From: Euryarchaeota archaeon UBA486
GTDB lineage: Archaea > Thermoplasmatota > Poseidoniia > Poseidoniales > Poseidoniaceae
Length of the DNA: 59,619 bases
NCBI GenBank assembly: GCA_002497765.1
Contig: DAET01000070.1
Span: 1-59,619 of the forward strand
Reading direction: 5' to 3'
The notes under the pieces are model-generated. The model was not told where the DNA came from. It saw nothing but the letters and a program-made list of their open reading frames with translations, and made no database searches. Position numbers and translations under genes: made by a program. Of the stretch, positions 52,506 through 59,619 are shown one piece after another (positions within the stretch are counted from its first letter, which is position 1; each line of letters begins with the position of its first letter).

Positions 52506-53780
52506 TTATTCCATGGCGCGGTGGCCAATATCCGTGCGGTGGTGGCCCCCTTCAAGGGTGAGCTGTTGAAGCACATCATAGGCGGCATCGTGAGCGGACA
52601 CGAGGTCACCTTTCAGCGCCGTGCAAGAGAGGACGCGGCCTCCAGAGGCCGTGTACTGACCGTCCTCATCCTGTGCAACGCCAGCGAAATTCACCCATGC
52701 TTCGCCGTAGGTTTCCTCGGCCAACACATGTGGTAGACCGTCGATGGGTCGTCCTTTGATGGGGGAGGCAGGGTAGCCTTCAGAGGCAAGCACCACGGTA
52801 AGGGCAACGCTGTCGTGAACCTCGAGCGCCACTTCGTGAAGCCGGTCGGTGGCAGCACCGTGGAGCAGGTCGTACATGTCCGTGGCGACAAGCGGGAGGG
52901 TGACCTGACATTCTGGGTCGCCGAAGCGAACGTTGAATTCAACCACGTAGGGGTCGTTGTGTTCGTCGATCATCAGGCCGATGAACAACACACCACGGTA
53001 CGGGACCGGTTGTGAACAGAGATGCGCATGCATCGGCTCAACAATGCGTTCGACAACCTTGGCGTGAACCTCCGACGACACCACGGGTGCGGGGCAGTAG
53101 GCGCCCATGCCGCCGGTGTTCGGACCCTCATCATCGTCGTAGGCCCGCTTGTGGTCCTGACTGGCGGGCAACGTGCGGTAGGCCGTTCCATCCATGACCA
53201 CCAACATGCTGGCTTCCTCACCGGGAAGGAAAGCTTCCAGCAAAACGTAGCCGTCGGCCTTGATGGAGAATTCAATGAAGGTTCTCGCCTCGTCTCGGTC
53301 GCTCGTCACGACCACGCCCTTTCCACCTGCCAGCACGTCACGCTTGACCACCCAAGGCTGGCCAGCAAACGCGTCCAACGCAGCATCGATGTTGCTTGTT
53401 TTGTCCAAGCGATGAAACGCAGCCGTCGGAACGCCCGCCGCCTCCATGGCTTGTTTGGCGTGGAGTTTGGAGCCTTCGAGGTGGGCCAACGCCGCCACCG
53501 GACCAAAGCAAGCAATGTCCGCCTCAGCGCATGCGTCCGCCAACCCGTCGCACAGCGGCGCTTCCGGTCCAACCACCACCAAATCCGGTGCCAGTTCCTT
53601 GAACAAGGAAACAAGGGCTTTGATTGACGATTCGGATGCATGATTGGTGGCGATTCGAGCGGTCCCGGCGTTCCCAGGAACACAATGCAGCGAGCCCACC
53701 TTGGGTGATGCATTCAGCGATAAGCAGAGGGCGTGTTCTCGTCCACCGCTGCCGACGACGACCACCGTTGCTCCTGTCAT
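52506..53780 (-). CDS. purD: Phosphoribosylamine--glycine ligase (GAR synthetase)
   Basis: The 424-residue product is the ATP-grasp enzyme that joins glycine to phosphoribosylamine in the second step of purine synthesis. The N-terminus VVVVGSGGREHAL and the VVGPEAPLCDGLAD segment form the Rossmann-like domain. The ATP-grasp core includes PWVVKRDVLAGGKGVVV, SQDHKRAYDDDEGPNTGGMGAY, and the metal-binding EFNVRFGDPE. The C-terminal domain has LASEGYP and GGRVLSCTAL, as in the family. The length is normal and the ATG at 53780 is firm. It is flanked by aglB downstream and a divergent surface protein gene upstream, with no other purine gene in the window. Confidence 0.97.
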   Translation of the reverse strand: MTGATVVVVGSGGREHALCLSLNASPKVGSLHCVPGNAGTARIATNHASESSIKALVSLFKELAPDLVVVGPEAPLCDGLADACAEADIACFGPVAALAHLEGSKLHAKQAMEAAGVPTAAFHRLDKTSNIDAALDAFAGQPWVVKRDVLAGGKGVVVTSDRDEARTFIEFSIKADGYVLLEAFLPGEEASMLVVMDGTAYRTLPASQDHKRAYDDDEGPNTGGMGAYCPAPVVSSEVHAKVVERIVEPMHAHLCSQPVPYRGVLFIGLMIDEHNDPYVVEFNVRFGDPECQVTLPLVATDMYDLLHGAATDRLHEVALEVHDSVALTVVLASEGYPASPIKGRPIDGLPHVLAEETYGEAWVNFAGVAQDEDGQYTASGGRVLSCTALKGDLVSAHDAAYDVLQQLTLEGGHHRTDIGHRAME

Positions 53781-53880
53781 GAACTTCCGTGTCCTCGGGC
53801 GATGAATAAGGCCTTCGCGTTCGTTGTTTAGGCTGTGGCCCCGGAAGAACCCTTATTCGCCACGCAACCAACACAGCACC

Positions 53881-55704
53881 ATGCGAACCCATGCACCCAC
53901 GACGGCCCTTCTCCTCACCCTCTTGTTGTTGGGCCTCCCTCTTGCTGCAGCCCAAGCGCCCACCGATGGTGGAACGACCTCCATCACCGGTGCTGAGACA
54001 TGGACCGATGACGGCCACCTCAACGGCCACGTGGTCGTGGCCGACGGGGGTTCCTTGACGGTCAACGCGAACATGACCGTGGCGACCGGCTCGTCGATCA
54101 CGGTCGAAGAAGGCGGGCAGTTGGTGGTGACCAACGGCGCCCTTGTGAGCGACGACCTCAACGCTGGACTCATGGTCAACAGCATGTTTGCCACCATCAC
54201 GCTCAACTTTGGCGACCTCGCTGACGAAGGCGTGGTCCAACTGAAATTCGACCACGTTATCAACGCCGACTCCAAGTTCAACGTCACCATTGGGGACGAA
54301 ACGTTCAACCTTTCCGGAGAGCAACTCGCCCAGTTCAATGTCCCACTCAACGGGACCGACCTGGTGGTGTCCTTCGACTCGTATTACTTCACGCCAACTT
54401 ACGTCTTGTGGGCCAAGGCCATCTACGGTGGTGGGAACGCCGAGACCGTGCTGGCTCAAGACATGGACGCCTCCGATGCGCCCTTGTATTGGTTCCAATC
54501 CGGCTTTGACATCAACGCTCACGGCGACCTCTCCATCACCTCCAGCACCATCTCCGGAGCGAGCATTCACTGCGAATCGCTTTGCCGGTTCGACGGCACC
54601 GAACTGGTGGGCAGTGCTCCTGTTGATGCCGCCACCACCGCTTCCGTGGCCGTTCTTAACAGCATCATCAGCGGCTCTCGGTCGGACGAGGACATCATTC
54701 TTCACGACGGGGCCACCATCGACTACCAAAACAGCCAGGGGACCGGCGGAACCACCGATGCATGGATTCGTCTGCTCACCCAGCGCACCTTAAGCACCAA
54801 CATCCCGAACGGAAGTTTGGACATTTACGACATGGGATGGGGTGCAGCCGATTGGAACGACCTGACCGACGCCGATGGAAACGTGGTGCTGGTTGAACAG
54901 GGCGCCACCAACGAACACAAGCGCATCGTGGAATGGATGGACGGCAACGGTGTGGTCCAGCAAGAAGACGCCAGCATCACCTTGTCCATCACCAGCAGCT
55001 GGGGCGTGTTCTCAACGACCATTGACGCCCCCACCACCTCCTCAGCCACCGTCGAAGTTGACCTGCCGTTCGTTGAGGTGACCGCCGTTGCCCCCGAGGC
55101 CGATACCGCCTTCGCCAACAGCAGTGTTTCGGGCATGATCACGGTGGCGAACACCGGTGATGCGGCCGTCTCGGGCGTGAGCATATGGTGCTATGAAGGC
55201 GAGGATGTCGCCGACACCACGAACGTCGTGGTTAGCCTTGCACCTGGCGAAAGCAAGGATGTACCCTTCACGTGGTACGCCTACACCGCCGGTGAAGCGA
55301 CGTTGAACTGCAAGCCCTTGTTGCCCACCGCCCTCAACGACATCGCTGACGAAGTGGTCGACCTCACCGGTGCGACCTCGCCCGTGGTGGCCTGGGAATA
55401 CGCCGTTGAGGAAGAAGACGCACCCATCCTCATCTTCATCGCCGTAGCTGTCGGCTTCGTCGCTGTGGCCTTGTTCATCGCCGCTCAGCGCCGACCTGAA
55501 GAGAAATCATACACCATGCAACACGAGACCGACGAAGCCGTTGACAGCGCTGACGTCGAAGAGGGCGAAGATGAGTTGGACATCCACGAGACCGAATCGA
55601 CGGGAGTTGAAGAAGAGGAAGCAACCGAAGCCGCCGGCGAAGATGGTGAGGGCGAAGAAGCACCTACCAAGTCCATCTACGATCTTCAGCCCGATGACGA
55701 GTAA
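53881..55704 (+). CDS. Membrane-anchored surface protein with acidic cytosolic tail
   Basis: The 607-residue product has a signal peptide (MRTHAPTTALLLTLLLLGLP, cleavage after AAAQA). The ectodomain of about 490 residues begins with a beta-helix-like region (GHVVVADGGSLTVNANMTVATGSSITVEE). It resembles the N-terminal pattern of the larger surface protein at 36928-41331. It ends in a CARDB-like domain (ITVANTGDAAVSGVSI, LAPGESKDVPFTW). One membrane helix (ILIFIAVAVGFVAVALFIAA) is followed by RRPEEK and a strongly acidic tail of about 65 residues (EEEEATEAAGEDGEGEEA) ending YDLQPDDE. The ATG at 53881 is preferred over an upstream in-frame ATG at 53824. The gene is divergent from purD with a 100-base gap. 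A surface role related to the beta-helix protein is likely. Confidence 0.86.
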   Translation: MRTHAPTTALLLTLLLLGLPLAAAQAPTDGGTTSITGAETWTDDGHLNGHVVVADGGSLTVNANMTVATGSSITVEEGGQLVVTNGALVSDDLNAGLMVNSMFATITLNFGDLADEGVVQLKFDHVINADSKFNVTIGDETFNLSGEQLAQFNVPLNGTDLVVSFDSYYFTPTYVLWAKAIYGGGNAETVLAQDMDASDAPLYWFQSGFDINAHGDLSITSSTISGASIHCESLCRFDGTELVGSAPVDAATTASVAVLNSIISGSRSDEDIILHDGATIDYQNSQGTGGTTDAWIRLLTQRTLSTNIPNGSLDIYDMGWGAADWNDLTDADGNVVLVEQGATNEHKRIVEWMDGNGVVQQEDASITLSITSSWGVFSTTIDAPTTSSATVEVDLPFVEVTAVAPEADTAFANSSVSGMITVANTGDAAVSGVSIWCYEGEDVADTTNVVVSLAPGESKDVPFTWYAYTAGEATLNCKPLLPTALNDIADEVVDLTGATSPVVAWEYAVEEEDAPILIFIAVAVGFVAVALFIAAQRRPEEKSYTMQHETDEAVDSADVEEGEDELDIHETESTGVEEEEATEAAGEDGEGEEAPTKSIYDLQPDDE

Positions 55705-55813
55705 GGCTAGCGAGTGTACTGGAAGATTGAACAGTCATTGTACTCTTGACCAATGTCTTGAGGGGTAGAACAGAACCCTTGCGATTGTATGGGAATGATA
55801 TGTCGGTTGAAGA

Positions 55814-56179
55814 TTATACAATCCCATTGAAATTGAAAACAAACCAAGCAATTGGTGCAATAATCACCACCATCCATACTGCGTACAACTTCAGAGAAAG
55901 CAATGCCCCATTTTTCGATAACAAGTTTCCTGACTTTTTCCCTCGAGAGTAGATGAATGCTGCTGATGATGGCCATACTACCGCGTGACCCATATGAAAT
56001 AACAATACAAAGGAAAAGAGAAGGCCGTGATCCAGCAGAAGAGATGTGTTGCCGAGTAAAACCATCAGAGACAAAAATGACCCCCCCAATCCAAGACAGA
56101 TTGGAGTCAATAGTCCATACCAATAACCACCGGTGTTTACTGTCTCTGTGTTGGGACTATCAGTAACCTCATCACTCAT
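55814..56179 (-). CDS. Small membrane protein in low-GC patch
   Basis: The 121-residue product has a polar N-terminus (MSDEVTDSPNTETVNTGG) and about three membrane helices (LLTPICLGLGGSFLSLMVLLG, LLFSFVLLFHMGHAV, LKLYAVWMVVIIAPIAWFVF). No family is recognised. The gene lies in a stretch that is clearly poorer in G and C than its neighbours: bases 55801-55860 contain 21 G/C out of 60, against 41 of 60 at 54001-54060. This suggests recent acquisition or a fast-evolving locus. The ATG at 56179 is the natural start. Function unknown. Confidence 0.65.
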   Translation of the reverse strand: MSDEVTDSPNTETVNTGGYWYGLLTPICLGLGGSFLSLMVLLGNTSLLLDHGLLFSFVLLFHMGHAVVWPSSAAFIYSRGKKSGNLLSKNGALLSLKLYAVWMVVIIAPIAWFVFNFNGIV

Positions 56180-56376
56180 GATGATTCTACGGTGGCTTGT
56201 TTTGAATATAGTCTTTCACTTCACCCCATACAATACCCTGCGTCAGGGGCATGTCGGAAGGGTAGCGTCTGACAAGACCCGCTGCAAGCCCTTTGATCTG
56301 CCAAAATCTGAGCAATGGGTGTTAGGATAGGCCCTTTCATTATCCCCTGTTACGATTCGTCGACATTGGTGTTATT
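56180..56376. other. Non-coding gap in low-GC patch
   Basis: No convincing gene is found in these 197 bases. A short perfect inverted repeat, CCCTG-CGT-CAGGG, lies at 56236-56248. A plus-strand open frame runs through here but overlaps the small membrane protein and has no clear homologue. The gap could hold the promoter of the gene at 56179 and the end of the one at 56377. Confidence 0.5.
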
Positions 56377-57162
56377 TTAGCGCAGTCCTCCCGAGAGGAT
56401 TGCGTTAATGTACACAACGATCGGCAGCGAGATCCATACAGCACTTCCATACATAAGTCCGGAGACAAATGGCTTCTTTTCGGTTTTCAGACCCCAGGCG
56501 ATGCCTGTTAAAATTAACATTGGCCAAAATGCGAAATTTAATTGGCGAAGAAGGGATTTTGCTTCGCCGTACGTATCGGAATAAGAGTATTCTATGAAGG
56601 TCGGGATGCCATAGTTTGTAGCGATTTCAACTGTGCCACCGGCGTTGATTTTGAGAAAAACCCCCTCTTGACAATCAAATTCTGGTGAATGGGACTCACA
56701 ATGCAACAAATCCATACGATGCCATGTATTTCCATTTTCAACATACGATTCGAAGGATTCCGACAAAGGACCGGCTGAATCGCCCCAAATTTCAGCAGTA
56801 ACTTGCCCCTTCGCAGTGTCTGCCTCAAACAAAAATTCCCAACATTTCCGGTTGCAGTCTGGGGGATAGTGGTCAGAAAATCCGCCGGTCATAATCATTG
56901 GACCATACACGCCGTATGTCGTATTGTTGAATTCAATGTTGGATTCAAGCGTAGGTGTGTAGACTGTGGAATGGAGTATTGAATGATCTCTGAATAGTAA
57001 AAACAAGAAAAATAGGGCTAATCCAGAAAAAATCCCAAGACAAAATCCGTCGAAGAAGGAGTAAGTTCTAGGAGAGGCGTCCCTTTGTTCTGTTTTTTGA
57101 ACAACCCCTAATTGAGTGTCAGACTCAATTAATGTAGCAAGGCTATCTACCTCGCTCTCCAT
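56377..57162 (-). CDS. Membrane protein with extracellular loop, low-GC patch
   Basis: The 261-residue product has a cytosolic N-terminus (MESEVDSLATLIESD). A first membrane helix (GFCLGIFSGLALFFLFLLF) is followed by an extracellular domain of about 120 residues with four or more cysteines (DCNRKCW, LLHCES, FDCQEG), probably disulphide-bonded, and a NNTT sequon. Two further helices follow (LNFAFWPMLILTGIAWGL and GLMYGSAVWISLPIVVYINAI). No family is recognised. Like its neighbour it is in AT-richer DNA than the rest of the window and uses more AT-ending codons. The two genes probably arrived or diverged together. Confidence 0.7.
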   Translation of the reverse strand: MESEVDSLATLIESDTQLGVVQKTEQRDASPRTYSFFDGFCLGIFSGLALFFLFLLFRDHSILHSTVYTPTLESNIEFNNTTYGVYGPMIMTGGFSDHYPPDCNRKCWEFLFEADTAKGQVTAEIWGDSAGPLSESFESYVENGNTWHRMDLLHCESHSPEFDCQEGVFLKINAGGTVEIATNYGIPTFIEYSYSDTYGEAKSLLRQLNFAFWPMLILTGIAWGLKTEKKPFVSGLMYGSAVWISLPIVVYINAILSGGLR

Positions 57163-57264
57163 GTTCCTACTAAATTTGAGAATTGATTAGAAACTTTCCT
57201 TTGAAATTTGTTTTTGCTAAATCAGAGAGGTTGCAGTGGGTTGAATCACTCTTCACTCAGTCGA

Positions 57265-58476
57265 TCAGCAGGTTTCGCCGACGCCCTCGCCCTTGGGAAC
57301 GCTGTTTTCGCCGTCCCCTGATTTGAGGTCGATGTTCCAACTGAATTCAGATGTGTAAACCGATTGGTCTCCGAGGGTGTTGGTGATGTCAACGGTGAAC
57401 GTGTAGCAACCGGCACTGGTGTAAAATTCAGACTTTTCAAGATAGTAAACGCCACTGTTATCAGTACCTGAGCCCGTAAGACCTAACCAACCGGCCGTCG
57501 AGCCACTTCCAGTACCGCCGCCTTGCGGAGCCCACGTGGCCATGTCGCCGTCAACGGTGATGAGACTCTCCGTCCACGTGTCGCCGCCGCTGACGGTGAC
57601 CTGAACCTGATAGTCAGCACTCATAGGGCGTAGCCCGACAGCAGAGAATCCGCCGCCGTTCTCAGCGTCTTCGTTTGGCCCGAGGAGACCAACAAGAACT
57701 TCCATTGTAATGCCCAAATACTCATCTGCATCGTCGCTGTCGTGGAGTTCAGCAATTCGAACGCCAGCGTTTTGGGCCTCACGGGTTGTGAAGCGGGTTG
57801 GAATCTTGATTTCACCCTCTTGACCGTTGGAGCCTACGCCCTTGATGACGTACTCTACGGCTTCGTTCCCGGCGTAATCTTCACCGTTGCCGGTAAAGAA
57901 ATCCGCAAGTGGAACTTTGAATTTCTTCATGTCGTTGCTGACATCGCCCGAATCCGCCCACATTTCGACGCCGTCTGCCTCGATGGAGACATCCACCGAA
58001 GACATGGTGCCTCGAACCTTGAAGGAAAGTTCGTTGGTGTCCTCGTTGAGTTCAACCTCCGAAATGGCCATGGAAGCGTTGGTGGGAACGAGCATAACAG
58101 CCGCGTAAGGCGTAGTGGCGATGAGTAGGGCCACGACGATGCTTGCACCGAGTTTGACCTGGTTGATGCTGCCCGTCATGCGTTCGGCTTGAACGATGGC
58201 ACCGATGCCGACCACCAATACGATGGCTACGACGGCCAAGCCCCATGCTCCACCTTGGAGGGAGAGAATGGCACCGAGCAAGATGATGACCCAGCCAGCA
58301 AGGCTGATTTTCGTGGCGACATCTGGAGAACCGGAGGCGTCGGACGTGGGCTGAAGGCTGCCAACTTGAGTGGAGGCGGTTGGTGCTGCAGCTGCGGCTT
58401 TCACAGGTGCGGGCTCTGCAGCAGCCTCGGTTTCAGGTTCTTTTGCAGCGTTCGCTTTGTCCAGTAATCCACTCAT
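57265..58476 (-). CDS. Membrane protein with Ala/Pro-rich cytosolic N-terminus and extracellular C-terminal domain
   Basis: The 403-residue product begins with a cytosolic Ala/Glu/Pro-rich stretch (MSGLLDKANAAKEPETEAAA). Three membrane helices follow between residues 57 and 130 (ISLAGWVIILLGAILSL, LAVVAIVLVVGIGAIVQ, LGASIVVALLIATTPYAAVM). The remaining C-terminal 270 residues are extracellular, beta-rich, with Gly-rich loops (GGGTGSGSTAGWLG) and a Cys near the end (GCYTFTVDITN) that could pair with the terminal GETC. It ends close to an AKL-like immunoglobulin pattern, but no family is certain. The ATG at 58476 is chosen over a TTG two codons upstream. It lies downstream of the 311-residue exported protein on the same strand, with a 90-base gap. 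Confidence 0.82.
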   Translation of the reverse strand: MSGLLDKANAAKEPETEAAAEPAPVKAAAAAPTASTQVGSLQPTSDASGSPDVATKISLAGWVIILLGAILSLQGGAWGLAVVAIVLVVGIGAIVQAERMTGSINQVKLGASIVVALLIATTPYAAVMLVPTNASMAISEVELNEDTNELSFKVRGTMSSVDVSIEADGVEMWADSGDVSNDMKKFKVPLADFFTGNGEDYAGNEAVEYVIKGVGSNGQEGEIKIPTRFTTREAQNAGVRIAELHDSDDADEYLGITMEVLVGLLGPNEDAENGGGFSAVGLRPMSADYQVQVTVSGGDTWTESLITVDGDMATWAPQGGGTGSGSTAGWLGLTGSGTDNSGVYYLEKSEFYTSAGCYTFTVDITNTLGDQSVYTSEFSWNIDLKSGDGENSVPKGEGVGETC

Positions 58477-58566
58477 GGTCAATCCCCGTTAACGCTGTGT
58501 TTCACGAACGGTGTTATCAATCCAACCCCTGTATGTGTCGCAGGGGACCCTTTTGCAGGGGGTGCA

Positions 58567-59502
58567 TCAAAGGCCGGGAGCGGACTCTCGCCAAGCCTCT
58601 TCGTCGCCTTCTTCGTCCGTGTTAAGGAACCGTCGTCCAGCAACAGCGCCGGCGAGGGCGATCATCGAGATGGCAGGAACCACTTCGAAGCCGGGGAGGT
58701 AGACGCCACGGACGTAGACCGTGATCATCTGGGACTCTCGGTTGCAGCCACCGTTTTGGCAGGCAAACTCTGACTCAGCGTAGAATTCGAGGACGTGGTA
58801 GGCATCGGACCAACCTTGGTTCTTGGGCGTTCGCACCATGATACGGGCGGTCTCAGGAGCGGTGTTTGGCTCAATGGTCACCACGTTTTGTGGGAGGTTG
58901 ACGGTGAAGCCGGCTTCTTCGAGGGTGTCTCGAGTGTTCTCGGTGACGCCGATCTTCATTCGGTCGATTTGGTTGCCGAAGTTGTAGACCTTGAACTGGA
59001 AGTTCTTGTCGGTCTTGGGCATGAGTTGGACGAACGGCTCAACGGCCTCGACCTGAACGATGCTGAACTGCATGATGTTGATCAGGGCGTTGACCTGAGA
59101 GGAAGCGGTGTTGGGTGGTGGCAGGTTGTTCAGTTCCTGAACCTGAGCCGAAACGGTCAGTTGACGAGACTGCATCTGCATGTAGGGGTTGGCCCGAACG
59201 ACGACTTGGAAGTCGACCTCTTGTCCGGCGCCGACGTACATATCACCGGGAGCAGCGGTGGCGAGGCCGTCGCTGGTGACTTGGATGGCGACCTTTTCGA
59301 CGTAGGCCGTCGGGTTGGACACCGTACAGGTGGTGTAACCGGTGAGGGTTGCACCTGGCTTCACCTCAACCTGAATTTGCCCGGGTGCGCAGGTCATGGA
59401 AACCGCAGCACCGGAGACTTGTGCGGAGGCAGGAACAGCCACCATCATGAGAGAACAGAAGTAGATTCCCAGCAAGGCCACGACTCGATTCAATGCCGAC
59501 AT
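58567..59502 (-). CDS. Exported protein with PGF-like C-terminal anchor
   Basis: The 311-residue product has a signal peptide (MSALNRVVALLGIYFCSLMMVAVPASAQ). Two Ig/NEW3-like beta domains follow, with paired cysteines (MTCAPGQ with CTVSNP, and FACQNGGC). The C-terminus reads LPGFEVVPAISMIALAGAVAGRRFL and then a short acidic tail (NTDEEGDEEAWRE). The PGF tripeptide, hydrophobic run and RR resemble the archaeal PGF-CTERM signal, which is removed and replaced by lipid by archaeosortase ArtA. The extra 18-residue tail after RR is atypical, so a simple membrane anchor is equally possible. The ATG at 59502 begins the signal peptide. No enzymatic motif is seen. Confidence 0.85.
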   Translation of the reverse strand: MSALNRVVALLGIYFCSLMMVAVPASAQVSGAAVSMTCAPGQIQVEVKPGATLTGYTTCTVSNPTAYVEKVAIQVTSDGLATAAPGDMYVGAGQEVDFQVVVRANPYMQMQSRQLTVSAQVQELNNLPPPNTASSQVNALINIMQFSIVQVEAVEPFVQLMPKTDKNFQFKVYNFGNQIDRMKIGVTENTRDTLEEAGFTVNLPQNVVTIEPNTAPETARIMVRTPKNQGWSDAYHVLEFYAESEFACQNGGCNRESQMITVYVRGVYLPGFEVVPAISMIALAGAVAGRRFLNTDEEGDEEAWRESAPGL

Positions 59503-59596
59503 TGTCTCACCTATCGTTCTTCCCAACCCCCCCCACCTCATAACCATTATGGGTCCGTTGTGCGAAACGAAGGCAACCTTGCGAGCCTGCCGTGTG

Positions 59597-59619
59597 TGGG
59601 CCCGAAGGGAGTTGAACCC
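59597..59619 (-). tRNA. 3' end of a tRNA gene (cut by window edge)
   Basis: On the minus strand the window begins inside a T-arm. GGG, the loop TTCAACT and CCCTT make up the T-stem and loop. CGGGCCC follows as the 3' acceptor strand, then discriminator A. No CCA is encoded (next bases CAC), as is usual in archaea. A matching GGGCCCG 5' acceptor strand is expected outside the window. Acceptor sequences of this kind occur in archaeal tRNA-Val, tRNA-Lys and tRNA-Arg; the A discriminator favours Val, but the identity cannot be fixed without the anticodon. Confidence 0.65.

Noticed and set aside
55707..56123. A 138-residue minus-strand frame overlapping the small membrane protein
   Set aside because: The overlapping frame at 55814-56179 has clean membrane helices and a natural start, while this frame has irregular Cys/Ser-rich content.
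56133..56330. A 65-residue plus-strand open frame in the low-GC patch
   Set aside because: It overlaps the start of the small membrane protein, has mixed composition and no recognisable family. A remnant of a mobile element cannot be excluded but is not supported.

Overview
The window looks like a chromosomal segment of a free-living archaeon, most likely a marine Euryarchaeota/Thermoplasmatota lineage of the Marine Group II (Poseidoniales) type. The archaeal call rests on several genes. These are an archaeal-type glutamyl-tRNA synthetase, RNase HII next to it, ribosomal protein uS15 of archaeal length, an archaeosine synthase (ArcS) with its diagnostic PC-x3-KPY-x2-S-x2-H motif, a UPF0201-family protein, type IV pilin-like proteins with class III leader sequences, and an AglB/STT3 oligosaccharyltransferase. 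The Marine Group II assignment is an inference from gene content, high GC and the abundance of very large surface proteins; no rRNA is present to confirm it. Coding density is very high. Several convergent gene pairs abut with no spacing (3758/3759 and 34381/34382) or overlap by 16-17 bases, and there is no gap over 300 bases without a gene.

Layout. Positions 1-17066 are mostly housekeeping genes interspersed with lineage-specific membrane proteins: a truncated membrane protein, rnhB, gltX, a CBS-pair protein, a secreted protein with a cytosolic zinc ribbon, a small helical protein, a degenerate RecJ/DHH-like protein, uS15, arcS, a large secreted protein, dnaJ, a zinc-ribbon membrane protein, a GT2 glycosyltransferase, a UPF0201 protein, a pyroglutamyl-peptidase-NUDIX fusion and a small membrane protein.

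Positions 17051-52360 form an envelope-dominated block. It holds a lipoprotein zinc metalloprotease, a 1.8-kiloresidue membrane-anchored surface protein, a 1.9-kiloresidue calcium-repeat protein, a three-gene pilin-like operon, a STAND ATPase with TPR repeats, a beta-helix surface protein, a membrane subtilase, and an AglB-like oligosaccharyltransferase of 3185 residues that carries a roughly 1800-residue extracellular extension. A metallo-beta-lactamase hydrolase is embedded in it. After purD (52506-53780) come another anchored surface protein, a low-GC patch with two small membrane proteins (about 55.7-57.2 kb), two more exported or membrane proteins, and the 3' end of a tRNA cut by the window edge.

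How the genes may work together (inference): AglB and the GT2 enzyme would supply N-glycosylation of the many sequon-bearing surface proteins. The subtilase and lipoprotein metalloprotease would process or turn over the envelope. The pilin operon would build a surface filament. The STAND ATPase, directly downstream of the beta-helix gene and convergent with the pilins, is a candidate sensor or regulator. The most unusual items are the giant AglB fusion, the pilin operon with TTG and CTG overlapping starts, the Pcp-NUDIX fusion, the catalytically degenerate RecJ-like gene beside uS15, and Trp-rich cytosolic tails on the surface proteins.
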